From Alphaproteobacteria bacterium UBA6347 (lineage in GTDB: Bacteria > Pseudomonadota > Alphaproteobacteria > CAAGCB01 > CAG-977): a DNA stretch of 36,563 nucleotides. The position numbers and the translations under genes are program-made. The stretch lies in assembly GCA_002440235.1 (NCBI GenBank), contig DJRZ01000045.1:1-36563 (forward strand), given 5' to 3'. The notes beneath the pieces are model-generated. The model searched no databases. It was not told where the DNA came from and was given only the letters and a program-made list of their open reading frames with translations. Every line of letters starts with the position of its first letter. Position 1 is the stretch's first letter. Positions 1-8,018 of the stretch are shown here, piece after piece.

Positions 1-467
1 GCGATGATCGTCATTTCGGGAAAGTTTTCGCGGACTTTGCGGACGTATTCGACAAAGTGCTGGGAATACCCGTTCGCGACGTCGATGCAGATGAACTTGA
101 TCGCGGGGTTTTCGCCGCAGATGCGGAACAGGCGTTCGTAATCCTTGTCCGACGTGCCGGACGTGATCGCCAGATAGTTGTAGTCTTCGGCGGGCGTTTC
201 GGCGTTGAACGCGCTCCATTCCTCTTTGGTGTAGTGTTTTTGAATGCAGGTGAACATATGAAACTTCTTCAACACGTTGAAGACTTCGAACCGTCCGACC
301 GTATCCATGTTCGCCGCCATGATGGGAACGCCCGTCCACGTTTTTTTGGAATTTCTGAACGTGAAAGTGCGGTTCAGGTCGACTTCGGAACGGGAACGCA
401 GAGTGCTGCGCTTGGGACGGAACAGCACGTCTTTGAAATCCAGTTTCATATCTTCTTCAATTCTCAT
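1..467 (-). CDS. guaC: GMP reductase, N-terminal part (cut by window start)
   Basis: NADPH-dependent GMP reductase converts GMP to IMP in purine salvage (cytosolic TIM barrel of the IMPDH/GMPR family). The first 155 codons are present. The N-terminus reads MRIEEDMKLDFKDVLFRPKR, followed by RSEVDLNRTFTF, PIMAANMDTVG and, near the window edge, FICIDVANGYSQHFVEYV; these are hallmark GuaC segments. The catalytic Cys loop lies beyond the window. Start chosen at the ATG ending at 467, preceded by a GAGGAG ribosome-binding site about 6 nt away. It lies 28 bp downstream of fieF on the same strand, so cotranscription is possible. IMP dehydrogenase is the only real alternative, but the N-terminus lacks the CBS-type arrangement and matches GuaC. 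Confidence 0.93.
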   Translation of the reverse strand, partial: MRIEEDMKLDFKDVLFRPKRSTLRSRSEVDLNRTFTFRNSKKTWTGVPIMAANMDTVGRFEVFNVLKKFHMFTCIQKHYTKEEWSAFNAETPAEDYNYLAITSGTSDKDYERLFRICGENPAIKFICIDVANGYSQHFVEYVRKVRENFPEMTII

Positions 468-495
468 TTTTTACTCCTCAAACGAGATATTACGG

Positions 496-1410
496 TCAAA
501 TTTTTTCATAGCACCATTGCGGGTGGTGTTCGTTCAGCCCCGCCGGATCCTGATGAATGATGATTTCCGCGTTCGGAAAAGCGGATTGCAGTCTTTTTTC
601 AACCGCGTCGGCGATGGCGTGCGCGCGGATCAGAGGCAGGTTCGGGTCAAGCTCCAGATGCAGCTGGATAAACCATTGCGTTCCCGACGAACGCGTGCGC
701 AAATCGTGCAGTCCCGACACGTCGGGCGTCGTTAAAACGATGTTCGCGATTTTTTGTTTTTCGGCGTGCGGCAGTTCCGCGTCGATCAGCTGCCCCATCG
801 CCTGCCGGAACACGCGGCGCGCGCAAACCAGCAGATAGACGGCGATTCCCAGCGCGAAAGCCGGATCGCTGTACGGAAAGCGGAAACGCGCGCTGACGAA
901 CAGGGACGCGACGACGCTCAGATTCATCATGACGTCGCCCGCGTAATGGGCGTAGTCGGCGGTGATCGCGACCGATCCCGTTTTTTTGACGACGAAACGC
1001 TGAAACGCCACCAAAAGCAGGGTCAGCAGAATCGACACGCCCATCGCCGCGATGCCCGTTTCGGCGTGCAGGACTTCGCGCGGGTTCAAAATATAGTGTA
1101 TGCTTTGGAAAATCAGCAGAAACGCCGATCCGGCGATGAACGTCGCCTGCCCCAGCGACGCCAGCGGTTCGATTTTCCCGTGTCCGAAACGGTGGCGGGA
1201 ATCGGCGGGTTCCAGCGACTGGCGCACCGCCCACAAATTCAGAAACGACGCCAGCGCGTCCAGCGAGGAATCGATCAGGCTGGACAGCATCGCGACGGAA
1301 TCCGTCATAATCAAGGCGAACAGCTTCACCCCGATCAGAACGACGGCGACGCAAACCGACGCCGTCGCGGCGGCTTTCATCAAAAACGCCGAAGATTTTT
1401 GTTCAGACAC
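496..1410 (-). CDS. fieF: Cation diffusion facilitator, FieF-like
   Basis: Inner-membrane proton-coupled divalent-metal exporter (Zn/Fe/Cd/Mn type) of 304 residues, the usual FieF length. Six hydrophobic segments span roughly residues 10-205. The transport-site residues are visible as D47 and D51 (LIDSSLD) and H155 and D159 (HYAGD), the same DD/HD pattern as E. coli FieF. HRFGHGKIEPLA near residue 73 and the cytoplasmic C-terminal domain with HDLRTRSSG, FIQLHLELD and IIIHQDP are family signatures. The start is GTG; no in-frame ATG with a better ribosome-binding site is seen. The gene is divergent from dnaJ, and guaC follows on the same strand. Metal specificity cannot be read from sequence. 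Confidence 0.93.
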   Translation of the reverse strand: MSEQKSSAFLMKAAATASVCVAVVLIGVKLFALIMTDSVAMLSSLIDSSLDALASFLNLWAVRQSLEPADSRHRFGHGKIEPLASLGQATFIAGSAFLLIFQSIHYILNPREVLHAETGIAAMGVSILLTLLLVAFQRFVVKKTGSVAITADYAHYAGDVMMNLSVVASLFVSARFRFPYSDPAFALGIAVYLLVCARRVFRQAMGQLIDAELPHAEKQKIANIVLTTPDVSGLHDLRTRSSGTQWFIQLHLELDPNLPLIRAHAIADAVEKRLQSAFPNAEIIIHQDPAGLNEHHPQWCYEKI

Positions 1411-1446
1411 GACCCGATCGTCCCCGATAAAATTGCAAAGTGCCCT

Positions 1447-1452
1447 ACTATA
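1447..1452 (-). promoter_or_regulatory. Candidate -10 element of fieF
   Basis: The minus strand reads TATAGT about 40 bp upstream of the fieF GTG, downstream of an orphan hairpin terminator. A -35 is poor (TTTCCA at 18-bp spacing), so the promoter may need an activator or be weak. Confidence 0.35.
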
Positions 1453-1489
1453 CCAGACAACTTTGTTTTATGGAAACGATAAATTCCGA

Positions 1490-1522
1490 AAAAAAAATCG
1501 AAAAAAGCCGCTTTAACGGCTT
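1490..1522 (-). terminator. Hairpin with T-run pointing toward fieF
   Basis: AAGCCG (1505-1510) pairs with CGGCTT (1517-1522) around a 6-nt loop. On the minus strand this is followed by T-rich sequence (TTTTTTCGATTTTTTTTT), a textbook intrinsic terminator. No minus-strand gene lies just upstream, so it may insulate fieF from antisense transcription through dnaJ, or act as a leader attenuator if transcription starts further upstream. Confidence 0.6.
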
Positions 1523-1549
1523 GCCCCGGCGGCTCGGCTATCCTATTTT
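1521..1549 (+). promoter_or_regulatory. Candidate sigma70 promoter of the DnaJ-like gene
   Basis: TTGCCC (1521-1526) and TATTTT (1544-1549) are separated by 17 bp, about 40 bp before the start codon. Each box matches consensus at 4 of 6 positions. Confidence 0.4.
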
Positions 1550-1586
1550 ATAAGGCATAGTTTTATTCCATTGACGGCAGAAAGAA

Positions 1587-2552
1587 ATGGCTAATCCATA
1601 CACTCTTTTAGGCGTGCCGCAAACGGCGACGCAGGACGAAATCAAACAGGCGTACCGCAAGCTGGCGCGCAAAATGCACCCCGATTTGAACCCGAACGAC
1701 CCGAAAGCCGAAGACAAGTTCAAAGAAATCTCGTGCGCTTACGACCTTTTGTCCGATCCCGAAAAGCGCAAACGCTTCGACGCCGGCGAAATCGACGAAA
1801 CGGGCAAGGAACGCCCCGGCTTCGGCTACGGGTACGGCGCGAACGGCGGCTACCGCCGCCAGGGCGGCGCGGGCGGATTCGAAGGCTTCAACTTCGACTT
1901 CGGCGGCGCGCAGACGGACGGGGCGCGCAAGCGGTCGGGATTCGACTTTTTCAGTTCGATGTTCGACGGCGGCGGCGAAGATTTGTTTTCGGGAATGAAA
2001 CGCCGCGCCCAGCGCAAAACGCCCGGGGAAAACGTCAACTACGACCTCGGCGTTTCGTTTCTGGAAGCCGCGCTCGGCAAGGAAAAAGAGATTTCCATGC
2101 CGAACGGCAAAATTTTGAACGTCAAAATTCCGGCGGGCGCGGCGGATCAGACCGTTCTGCGGCTGAAAGGTCAGGGCGCGCCCAGCCCGAACGGCGGCGA
2201 CAACGGCGACGCGCTGATTCGCATTCTGGTTCAGCCCCACCCTTATTTTTCGCGGTCGGGCGACAACGTCCTGCTGGACGCCCCCATCACGCTGCAAGAA
2301 GCTGTTCTGGGCGGCAAAATCACCATTCCGACGCTGGAAGGCAAAGTCGCCCTGACCGTTCCGGCGCATTCCAACTCCGGATCCGTCCTGCGCTTGCGCG
2401 GCAAGGGGATCAAAACGGCGAAGAACACCGGCGACCTGCTGGTGACGCTGCGCATCGTCCTGCCCGAAAAAAACGACGACGAACTGACGAAGTTCATGCG
2501 GGAATGGAAGCCCGCGCCGTTCGACCCGCGCGCCAAGGCGGGTTTGGTCTGA
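1587..2552 (+). CDS. Class II DnaJ/CbpA-type co-chaperone
   Basis: 321-residue J-domain protein that would stimulate DnaK ATPase and bind unfolded substrates. J domain at residues 1-68 with the invariant HPD motif (residues 31-33: KMHPDLNP) and [15 protein letters not shown] Gly/Phe-rich linker spans about 75-135 ([25 protein letters not shown]). The C-terminal peptide-binding domain spans about 145-310 ([31 protein letters not shown]). There is no CxxCxGxG zinc-finger region, so it is CbpA/DnaJ-class II rather than canonical DnaJ. dnaK and grpE are not adjacent. It ends in a strong terminator and looks monocistronic. Gene symbol withheld because CbpA versus DnaJ2 naming is unclear. Confidence 0.93.
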   Translation: MANPYTLLGVPQTATQDEIKQAYRKLARKMHPDLNPNDPKAEDKFKEISCAYDLLSDPEKRKRFDAGEIDETGKERPGFGYGYGANGGYRRQGGAGGFEGFNFDFGGAQTDGARKRSGFDFFSSMFDGGGEDLFSGMKRRAQRKTPGENVNYDLGVSFLEAALGKEKEISMPNGKILNVKIPAGAADQTVLRLKGQGAPSPNGGDNGDALIRILVQPHPYFSRSGDNVLLDAPITLQEAVLGGKITIPTLEGKVALTVPAHSNSGSVLRLRGKGIKTAKNTGDLLVTLRIVLPEKNDDELTKFMREWKPAPFDPRAKAGLV

Positions 2553-2568
2553 CGGGACGGAATAATCG

Positions 2569-2593
2569 AAAGGGACGCCGCGGCGTCCCTTTT
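2569..2593 (+). terminator. Intrinsic terminator after the DnaJ-like gene
   Basis: A perfect 24-bp palindrome (AAAGGGACGCCG / CGGCGTCCCTTT) runs into a T stretch just after the stop codon. Its symmetry makes it potentially bidirectional. Confidence 0.8.
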
Positions 2594-2755
2594 CCGTTTG
2601 TTTCCGCCGTTTTTTCCGTCATTATCAAAGTGACGGCGTCAATCGCCGATTAAATCGTTTTTTCGTTTTCCGCGCCGAAAAAGCTTTTTTCTCGTTTTTT
2701 TTTGTGTTATGCCTCTTTCATCATTTTCAATCAATCGAATGAATAGAGGTGCAAC

Positions 2756-3592
2756 ATGGCAGGTTTGATGGAAGGTAAAAAAGGTCTGATTCTGGGATTG
2801 GCGAACGACAAGTCGATCGCCTGGGGGATCGCTTCCGAACTGCATAAACACGGTGCCAAACTGGCTTTTACGTTCCAAGGGGAAGCGTTGGAAAAACGCG
2901 TTCGCCCGCTGGCGGCGTCGATCGGCGAAGACTTGGTTCTGCCCTGCGACGTGACCAGGGAAGAAACCATGGACGCTTTGTTCGAAACGTTGGAAAAGGA
3001 ATGGGGAACGCTGGATTTCGTCGTTCACGCCGTCGCTTTTTCCGATAAAAACGAACTGAAAGGCCGCTATTGCGATACGTCGCTGGCGAACTTTTTGAAT
3101 TCGATGCACATTTCGTGCTATTCGTTCACCGAAATCTGCCGCCGCGCGGCGAAAATCACCAATCCGGGCGGCAGCTTCGTCACCATGACCTATTACGGTT
3201 CGGAAAAGGTTCTGCCGAACTACAACGTCATGGGCGTCGCCAAAGCCGCTTTGGAAGCGTCCGTCCGCTATCTGGCGCGCGACATGGGACCGCAGGGAAT
3301 CCGCGTCAACGCCGTTTCCGCCGGTCCGATCAAAACGCTGGCGGCGTCGGGCATCGGCGATTTCCGGCTGATTTTGAACTGGAACGAATACTGCGCCCCC
3401 CTGCACCGCAACGTCACGCAGGACGAAGTCGGCAAATCCGCCGTCTATCTGCTCAGCGACCTGTCCAGCGGCGTCACGGGCGAAATCCTGCACGTCGACG
3501 CGGGCTACAACACGATCGGCATGATCAGCCCCGACTACGCGCACGAAGCCGCCGAACTGCTGGGCGCGTTCGCCGATAAAAAGAACGGATAA
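2756..3592 (+). CDS. fabI: Enoyl-ACP reductase (NADH), FabI
   Basis: Catalyses the last reductive step of each fatty-acid elongation cycle, trans-2-enoyl-ACP to acyl-ACP (cytosolic short-chain dehydrogenase fold). 278 residues, standard length. The nucleotide-binding segment is GLILGLANDKSIAWGIA. Catalytic residues align with E. coli numbering: Y146, Y156 and K163 within SEKVLPNYNVMGVAK. The C-terminal half carries AGPIKTLAASGI and SGVTGEILHVDAGYN. Start ATG preceded by AGAGGT about 5 nt away. aroC follows after 6 bp, so the two are probably cotranscribed. The conserved binding pocket suggests a triclosan/isoniazid-class target enzyme, but sensitivity cannot be predicted here. Confidence 0.97.
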   Translation: MAGLMEGKKGLILGLANDKSIAWGIASELHKHGAKLAFTFQGEALEKRVRPLAASIGEDLVLPCDVTREETMDALFETLEKEWGTLDFVVHAVAFSDKNELKGRYCDTSLANFLNSMHISCYSFTEICRRAAKITNPGGSFVTMTYYGSEKVLPNYNVMGVAKAALEASVRYLARDMGPQGIRVNAVSAGPIKTLAASGIGDFRLILNWNEYCAPLHRNVTQDEVGKSAVYLLSDLSSGVTGEILHVDAGYNTIGMISPDYAHEAAELLGAFADKKNG

Positions 3593-3598
3593 GCCGGC

Positions 3599-4684
3599 AT
3601 GTCGGGAAACGGCTTCGGCACACTTTTCCGTTTTACCGATTTCGGCGAAAGCCACGGCAAAGCGATCGGTTGCATCGTCGAAGGCGTCCCCGCCGGCATC
3701 GATTTAAACGAATCGGACATTCAGACCGCCTTGGATCGCAGACGACCGGGGCGGTCGAATTTCGTCACGCAAAGGAACGAATCGGACGCGGTTCAAATCC
3801 TGTCGGGCGTGTTCAACGGCAAAACGACGGGAACGCCGATCGGTCTGCTGATTCAAAACGGCGACCGGCGTTCCGGCGATTACGCGGACATCGCGGACAA
3901 ATTCCGTCCCGCGCACGCCGATTTTCCCTACTTTGTCAAATACGGCAACCGCGACTGGCGCGGCGGCGGACGGGCGTCCGCCCGCGAAACGGCTTTGCGC
4001 GTCGCGGCGGGGGCTTTGGCGATGAAAGTTCTGCGCCGCTTCGTCAAAACGCCCTTTTCCGTCGCGGCGGGCTTGGTTCAGGTCGGAACGGAAAAGGCGT
4101 CGGCTTGGGTAGACGGGGAAATCGACCGCAACGCGCTGTTTTGCCCCGACCCCGACGCCGTGCCGCGTTTTGAAAAGGCGATAACGGACGCGCGCGAAAA
4201 TTCCGATTCCGTCGGCGCGGTCGTCGAAATCCGCGCGACCGGTTTTCCGGCGGGGCTGGGCGAACCCGTGTTCGACCGTTTGGACGCCGATTTGGCGAAA
4301 GCGCTGATGAGCATCAACGCCGTCAAAGGCGTCGAAATCGGCGACGGATTCGGCGCCGCGTCGGCGACCGGCAGTCAAAACGCCGACGAAATGCGCGCCG
4401 ACGCGACCCGACCGAACGGCGTTTCCTTTCTGTCCAACCACGCCGGCGGCATTCTGGGCGGACTGTCCACGGGACAGCCGATCGTCGCCCGCATCGCCGT
4501 CAAACCCACGCCGTCGATCGCCCGCGCGCTCGACACCGTGACGACGGGCGGACGGAACGCGGTGATCGAAACCAAAGGGCGGCACGACCCCTGCGTCGGC
4601 GTCCGCGCCGTTCCAGTCGCCGAAGCGATGACCGCCTGCGTTTTGGCGGATCATCTGTTGCGTTTCCGCGCCCAGTACGGCTGA
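3599..4684 (+). CDS. aroC: Chorismate synthase
   Basis: Last enzyme of the shikimate trunk: converts 5-enolpyruvylshikimate-3-phosphate to chorismate with reduced FMN. 361 residues, normal size. Recognisable family blocks: [19 protein letters not shown] (N-terminal GESHG), the RRRPG segment, [56 protein letters not shown] and [17 protein letters not shown]. The flavin/substrate-contacting His and Arg residues of these motifs are intact. Six bp downstream of fabI. aroA lies elsewhere in this window (27.0 kb), so the shikimate genes are dispersed. Confidence 0.97.
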   Translation: MSGNGFGTLFRFTDFGESHGKAIGCIVEGVPAGIDLNESDIQTALDRRRPGRSNFVTQRNESDAVQILSGVFNGKTTGTPIGLLIQNGDRRSGDYADIADKFRPAHADFPYFVKYGNRDWRGGGRASARETALRVAAGALAMKVLRRFVKTPFSVAAGLVQVGTEKASAWVDGEIDRNALFCPDPDAVPRFEKAITDARENSDSVGAVVEIRATGFPAGLGEPVFDRLDADLAKALMSINAVKGVEIGDGFGAASATGSQNADEMRADATRPNGVSFLSNHAGGILGGLSTGQPIVARIAVKPTPSIARALDTVTTGGRNAVIETKGRHDPCVGVRAVPVAEAMTACVLADHLLRFRAQYG

Positions 4685-4711
4685 TTTTTTCATTTTCCAC
4701 CGAGGTGTCCC

Positions 4712-6496
4712 ATGCCCGATTTCAGCGGCGTTTTCAAATCCGGCGCGTTTCAAAAAGCCAAACGTTGCGCCTTTGCGTTCTTTTGCGCCGTCGGCGTCGC
4801 CGTCAGCCTTGCCGCCGCCGTGTTTTTCTGGCGTTTTCTGCGCCCCGCGCCGCTTGACGTCGCGGACGGGACGTATATCCGCCTGAACATCGAAAACGAC
4901 GTGTTCGAAACGCGTCCGGACGACATCGTCGGATCGCTGACGTTCGGCAACCCGCCGACGCTGAACGATCTGGTGTCGGGACTTTACCGCGCCGCCGCCG
5001 ACCCGAGGATCAAAGGCGTCGTCGGCTATATGACGCAATCGCCCCTGACCCTGACGCAGATTCAGGAATTTCGCGCGGCGGTCAAAGCCTTTAAACGGGC
5101 GGGAAAGAAAACGGTTTTCTACGCTCCGACGATCGGAGAACTGGGCGGCGGACTGGGCATGTACTATCTGGCGTCGGCGTTCGACGAAATCCGCGTCCAG
5201 CCGGGGGGCGAAGTCGGCGTCGCGGGCATCGCGGCGGAAACGCCTTATTTCAAATCCGCGCTGAAAAAGCTGGGGATTTCGCCGTCTTTCGGGGCGCGGT
5301 ACGAATACAAAACGGGAGCGGACAGCCTGTCGGCGGAAAAGATGTCGGCGGCGGAACGCGAAAATCTGACCTCGATTTTCAACAGCTTTTTGGACACGAT
5401 TGCGGCGGACGTCAAAGCCGACCGCCCGCAGATCAAGGGAAACCCGCGTAAAATTTTGACAAACGGTCCCTATTTCGCCGAACAGGCGCTGAAAATGAAG
5501 CTGATCGACAAAATCGAATACGCCGACGTTCTGGAACGCGAATTAAAGGAGCAAAACGCCGAGATCATCGATTTGCCCGACTACGCCGACGCGACGGTTC
5601 CCGAAGTGTCCGCGAAAACGCCCGTCGTCGCGATCGTTCCCGCCGCCGGCGTCATTCAATTCGGCGAATCCGCGTTCGGCGGAGATTCGTACCGTTCCGT
5701 GCTCGGCGCGGCGACGTTCGGCGGAAACCTGCGCGACGCGGCGGAGGACGAAGCCGTCAAAGCCGTCGTCGTCAGACTGGATTCGCCGGGGGGCGGCTAC
5801 ACGTCGTCCGACGCGATCCGGCGCGAAATCGAATATGTCAAAACCGTTTCGCAAAAACCCGTCGTGTGCAGCATGGCGTCGACGGCGGCTTCAGGCGGCT
5901 ATTTCGTATCTCTGGCGTGCGACAGGGTTTTCGCGGACGCCGCCACTTTAACGGGATCGGTCGGCGTTTTCGGCGGCAAGCTGGTGTTCGGCGATTTATT
6001 GAAAAAGCTGAACGTCGCCGTCGATTCGATCGAAATCGGCAAAAACGCGGGGCTGTTTTCCGCGACAAAGGACTTCACCCCCGAACAACGCGAATTTTTC
6101 GACGCCTCGCTGGACCGCGTGTACGCCGACTTTACGGCGAAAGTCGCGGAACGTCGCCACTTTGACGCCCGAAAGCTGGACAAGATCGCCCGCGGCAGGG
6201 TTTTCACGGGCGCGCAAGCCAAAGAAAACGGCATGATCGACGAAATCGGCGGATTGACCGACGCCGTGCGCGACGCGGCGAAGTCGGCGGGACTGCCGGA
6301 AAACACGCCCGCGATCGAATTTCCGTTCACGCCGTCCAGACTGGAAATGCTGTTCGGACTGCTTAATTCCGACACGGCTGTCGCGATGCGCCGCGTCGTT
6401 GCGGCGCGCGGAATCGTTCCGTCGATGAAAGCGTGGCTGACCCGCATGACGCGCGGCGATTTCCGCCTGTATTTCAACGGGTGGAACCTGAACTGA
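4712..6496 (+). CDS. sppA: Signal peptide peptidase SppA, 67-kDa type
   Basis: Membrane-bound serine protease that degrades cleaved signal peptides. 594 residues, matching the long, internally duplicated SppA form. One N-terminal membrane segment at about residues 18-40 (a cytoplasmic basic stretch precedes it). The N-terminal half contains the catalytic Lys of the Ser/Lys dyad at K200 (YEYKTGADSLSA), and the C-terminal half the nucleophile S394 (STAASGGYFVS), as in E. coli K209/S409. LDSPGGGYTSSD and GSVGVFGGK are further clan-SK signatures. It follows aroC with a 27-bp gap and an AGGTG site, so it may be the last gene of a fabI-aroC-sppA transcript. Confidence 0.93.
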   Translation: MPDFSGVFKSGAFQKAKRCAFAFFCAVGVAVSLAAAVFFWRFLRPAPLDVADGTYIRLNIENDVFETRPDDIVGSLTFGNPPTLNDLVSGLYRAAADPRIKGVVGYMTQSPLTLTQIQEFRAAVKAFKRAGKKTVFYAPTIGELGGGLGMYYLASAFDEIRVQPGGEVGVAGIAAETPYFKSALKKLGISPSFGARYEYKTGADSLSAEKMSAAERENLTSIFNSFLDTIAADVKADRPQIKGNPRKILTNGPYFAEQALKMKLIDKIEYADVLERELKEQNAEIIDLPDYADATVPEVSAKTPVVAIVPAAGVIQFGESAFGGDSYRSVLGAATFGGNLRDAAEDEAVKAVVVRLDSPGGGYTSSDAIRREIEYVKTVSQKPVVCSMASTAASGGYFVSLACDRVFADAATLTGSVGVFGGKLVFGDLLKKLNVAVDSIEIGKNAGLFSATKDFTPEQREFFDASLDRVYADFTAKVAERRHFDARKLDKIARGRVFTGAQAKENGMIDEIGGLTDAVRDAAKSAGLPENTPAIEFPFTPSRLEMLFGLLNSDTAVAMRRVVAARGIVPSMKAWLTRMTRGDFRLYFNGWNLN

Positions 6497-6498
6497 AA

Positions 6499-6523
6499 AA
6501 AAACGGGCAAGTGTCTGTTTTTT
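6499..6523 (+). terminator. Candidate intrinsic terminator after sppA
   Basis: AAAAACGGGC (6499-6508) can pair with GTCTGTTTTT (6513-6522) with two G-U pairs and loop AAGT, ending in T residues. Modest stability. Confidence 0.45.
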
Positions 6524-6584
6524 CATCACACTTTCAGCCGGAATCGGGTATGATGAGAATGTGTTTCTGCCGATGGAGGGAAAG

Positions 6585-7172
6585 ATGAAGCGTTTTGCCC
6601 TGTTGATTTTAGCCGCCGCCCTGTCCGCCTGCGCCGCCGCGCCGGAGGAGCAGCCCGCCGCGAAGCCCGCGACCGTCGTTTCCGCCGCCCCCGCGAAAGC
6701 GAAAAAAGCGGCTCCCGCCGTTTCGAAAATCGACGCTTCGTCGCCCGAACGCTATATGACGAAACAAGAAAGCGACTTGAAATCCGCGTTAAAGGGCGCG
6801 CCGTTCCAGGTGTCGCGCGAAAAGAACACCCTGATCGTTTCCTTTGCGGGTCCCGATGCTTTCGCCCCCAGCGCGTACCGTCCGAAACAGGCGGTCGCGG
6901 ACGCCGTCCGGAAAATCGCCCCCTTGTTGTCCGCCTATCATAAAACGCGCGTCGGCGTCATCGGCTTTGCGGACGGTGCGGGAAAGCCCGCCACCGATCG
7001 GGAAATCAGCCAGAAACGCGCGGACAACGTCGCCGCCCTGCTGAAACAGTCCGCCAAAATCGCCGACGCCCGCCTGTGGGTCGAAGGACGCGGCGCGGAC
7101 GGCAGACCCGACGGCGCGGCGGACAAGGTCGACATCGTTTTAACGCCGACTTTCATTAAAACGGCGCAATGA
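6585..7172 (+). CDS. OmpA-C-domain (Pal-like) lipoprotein
   Basis: 195-residue predicted lipoprotein. Start chosen at the second in-frame ATG (6585), preceded by GGAGGG about 5 nt away. The sequence then begins MKRFALLILAAALSAC, a lipoprotein signal peptide with lipobox LSAC and acylated Cys16. An Ala/Pro/Lys-rich linker (about residues 17-55) precedes an OmpA-like peptidoglycan-associating domain: VGVIGFADGAGKPATDREISQKRADNVAALL and WVEGRGAD correspond to the beta-alpha-beta core with its Asp/Arg peptidoglycan-binding positions. Probably anchored in the outer membrane facing the periplasm. Its stop overlaps the start of the next lipoprotein gene (ATGA), indicating translational coupling. It is not the canonical tol-pal locus Pal. 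Confidence 0.8.
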   Translation: MKRFALLILAAALSACAAAPEEQPAAKPATVVSAAPAKAKKAAPAVSKIDASSPERYMTKQESDLKSALKGAPFQVSREKNTLIVSFAGPDAFAPSAYRPKQAVADAVRKIAPLLSAYHKTRVGVIGFADGAGKPATDREISQKRADNVAALLKQSAKIADARLWVEGRGADGRPDGAADKVDIVLTPTFIKTAQ

Positions 7173-8017
7173 AACGCCTGTTTTTCCTGTTGTGCCTGAC
7201 GGCGCTGAACGGCTGTTCCGCGCTGTTGTTCCACCCCGAACGGGAATTGATTTTGACGCCCGCGCGGCTGGGATTGCCCTACGAGGACGTCGACATGAAC
7301 GCGCCCGACGGCGTGAATTTGCACGCGTGGTTCGTTCCCGCCTACTGCGCCGGAAAATCCCCCTGCCCCGCCAAAGCCGACATTCTGTTTTTGCACGGCA
7401 ACGCTGAAAACATTTCGACGCACACGTTCGCCGTGCTTTGGCTGACTTTGCACGGCTACAACCTGTTCGCGCTCGACTACCGCGGTTTCGGGCGTTCGGG
7501 CGGATCCGTCAGCCTGTCCGGCGCGGAAACGGACGCGCAAACGGCGATGACCCGTCTGCTGAATCAATATCCGCGAAAGCCCCTGTTCGTGTTCGGACAG
7601 AGCATCGGCGCGGCGATCGCCGTTTCCGCCGTCGCCAAATACGACCGGAAAAACGAGCTGGCGGGCGTCGTCATCGACAGCGCGTTTTCGTCCGCCCGCC
7701 GCATCGCGCGGGAAAAGGTCGGATCACTGTGGCTGTTGTGGGCGTTTCAATACCCGCTGTCCTATCTGGTTCCGGAAAACGATCCGCTGGGAAACATCGC
7801 CGAAATCGGCGTTCCGAAACTGTTTTTGACGACGGAGGACGACACCGTCGTTCCGCCCGCGCACACCGAACGCCTGTTCGCGGCGGCGACAGCCCCCAAA
7901 GAAATCGCGACCGTCCCCGCCGGCGGACATATCCGCGCGCTGTCGAACCCGCGGGCGAAAGCGGCGCTGTTGGATTTTCTGGACAGGAACAGCCGGAAAT
8001 CCCCGAAGCCGGACTGA
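7169..8017 (+). CDS. Alpha/beta-hydrolase lipoprotein (BEM46/YfhR type)
   Basis: 282 residues. The N-terminus MKRLFFLLCLTALNGC has a lipobox LNGC (Cys16), so the enzyme is likely tethered to the envelope. The alpha/beta-hydrolase core follows: LFLHGNAENIS (oxyanion loop), ALDYRGFGRSGG, and nucleophile elbow FGQSIGAA (S145). The acid is probably D225 (TTEDDTVVPP) and the base H254 (PAGGHIRAL), giving a complete triad. This resembles the BEM46/YfhR family of esterase/acyltransferase-like proteins; substrate unknown. The start overlaps the preceding OmpA-domain lipoprotein stop by 4 bp (ATGA), suggesting a joint function at the envelope. It ends 1 bp before the convergent der stop. Confidence 0.82.
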   Translation: MKRLFFLLCLTALNGCSALLFHPERELILTPARLGLPYEDVDMNAPDGVNLHAWFVPAYCAGKSPCPAKADILFLHGNAENISTHTFAVLWLTLHGYNLFALDYRGFGRSGGSVSLSGAETDAQTAMTRLLNQYPRKPLFVFGQSIGAAIAVSAVAKYDRKNELAGVVIDSAFSSARRIAREKVGSLWLLWAFQYPLSYLVPENDPLGNIAEIGVPKLFLTTEDDTVVPPAHTERLFAAATAPKEIATVPAGGHIRALSNPRAKAALLDFLDRNSRKSPKPD

Positions 8018-8018
8018 A

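Noticed and set aside
2616..2636. CCGTCA / TGACGG hairpin upstream of fabI
   Set aside because: Six base pairs without a T-run on either downstream side; no supported role.
3704..5038. Long minus-strand open frame across aroC and sppA, and many similar antisense frames elsewhere (e.g. 8049-9440, 9678-10871, 24297-25814)
   Set aside because: They are antisense to well-identified genes, have low-complexity Arg/Gly/Asp/Phe composition and arise from GC-biased codons.
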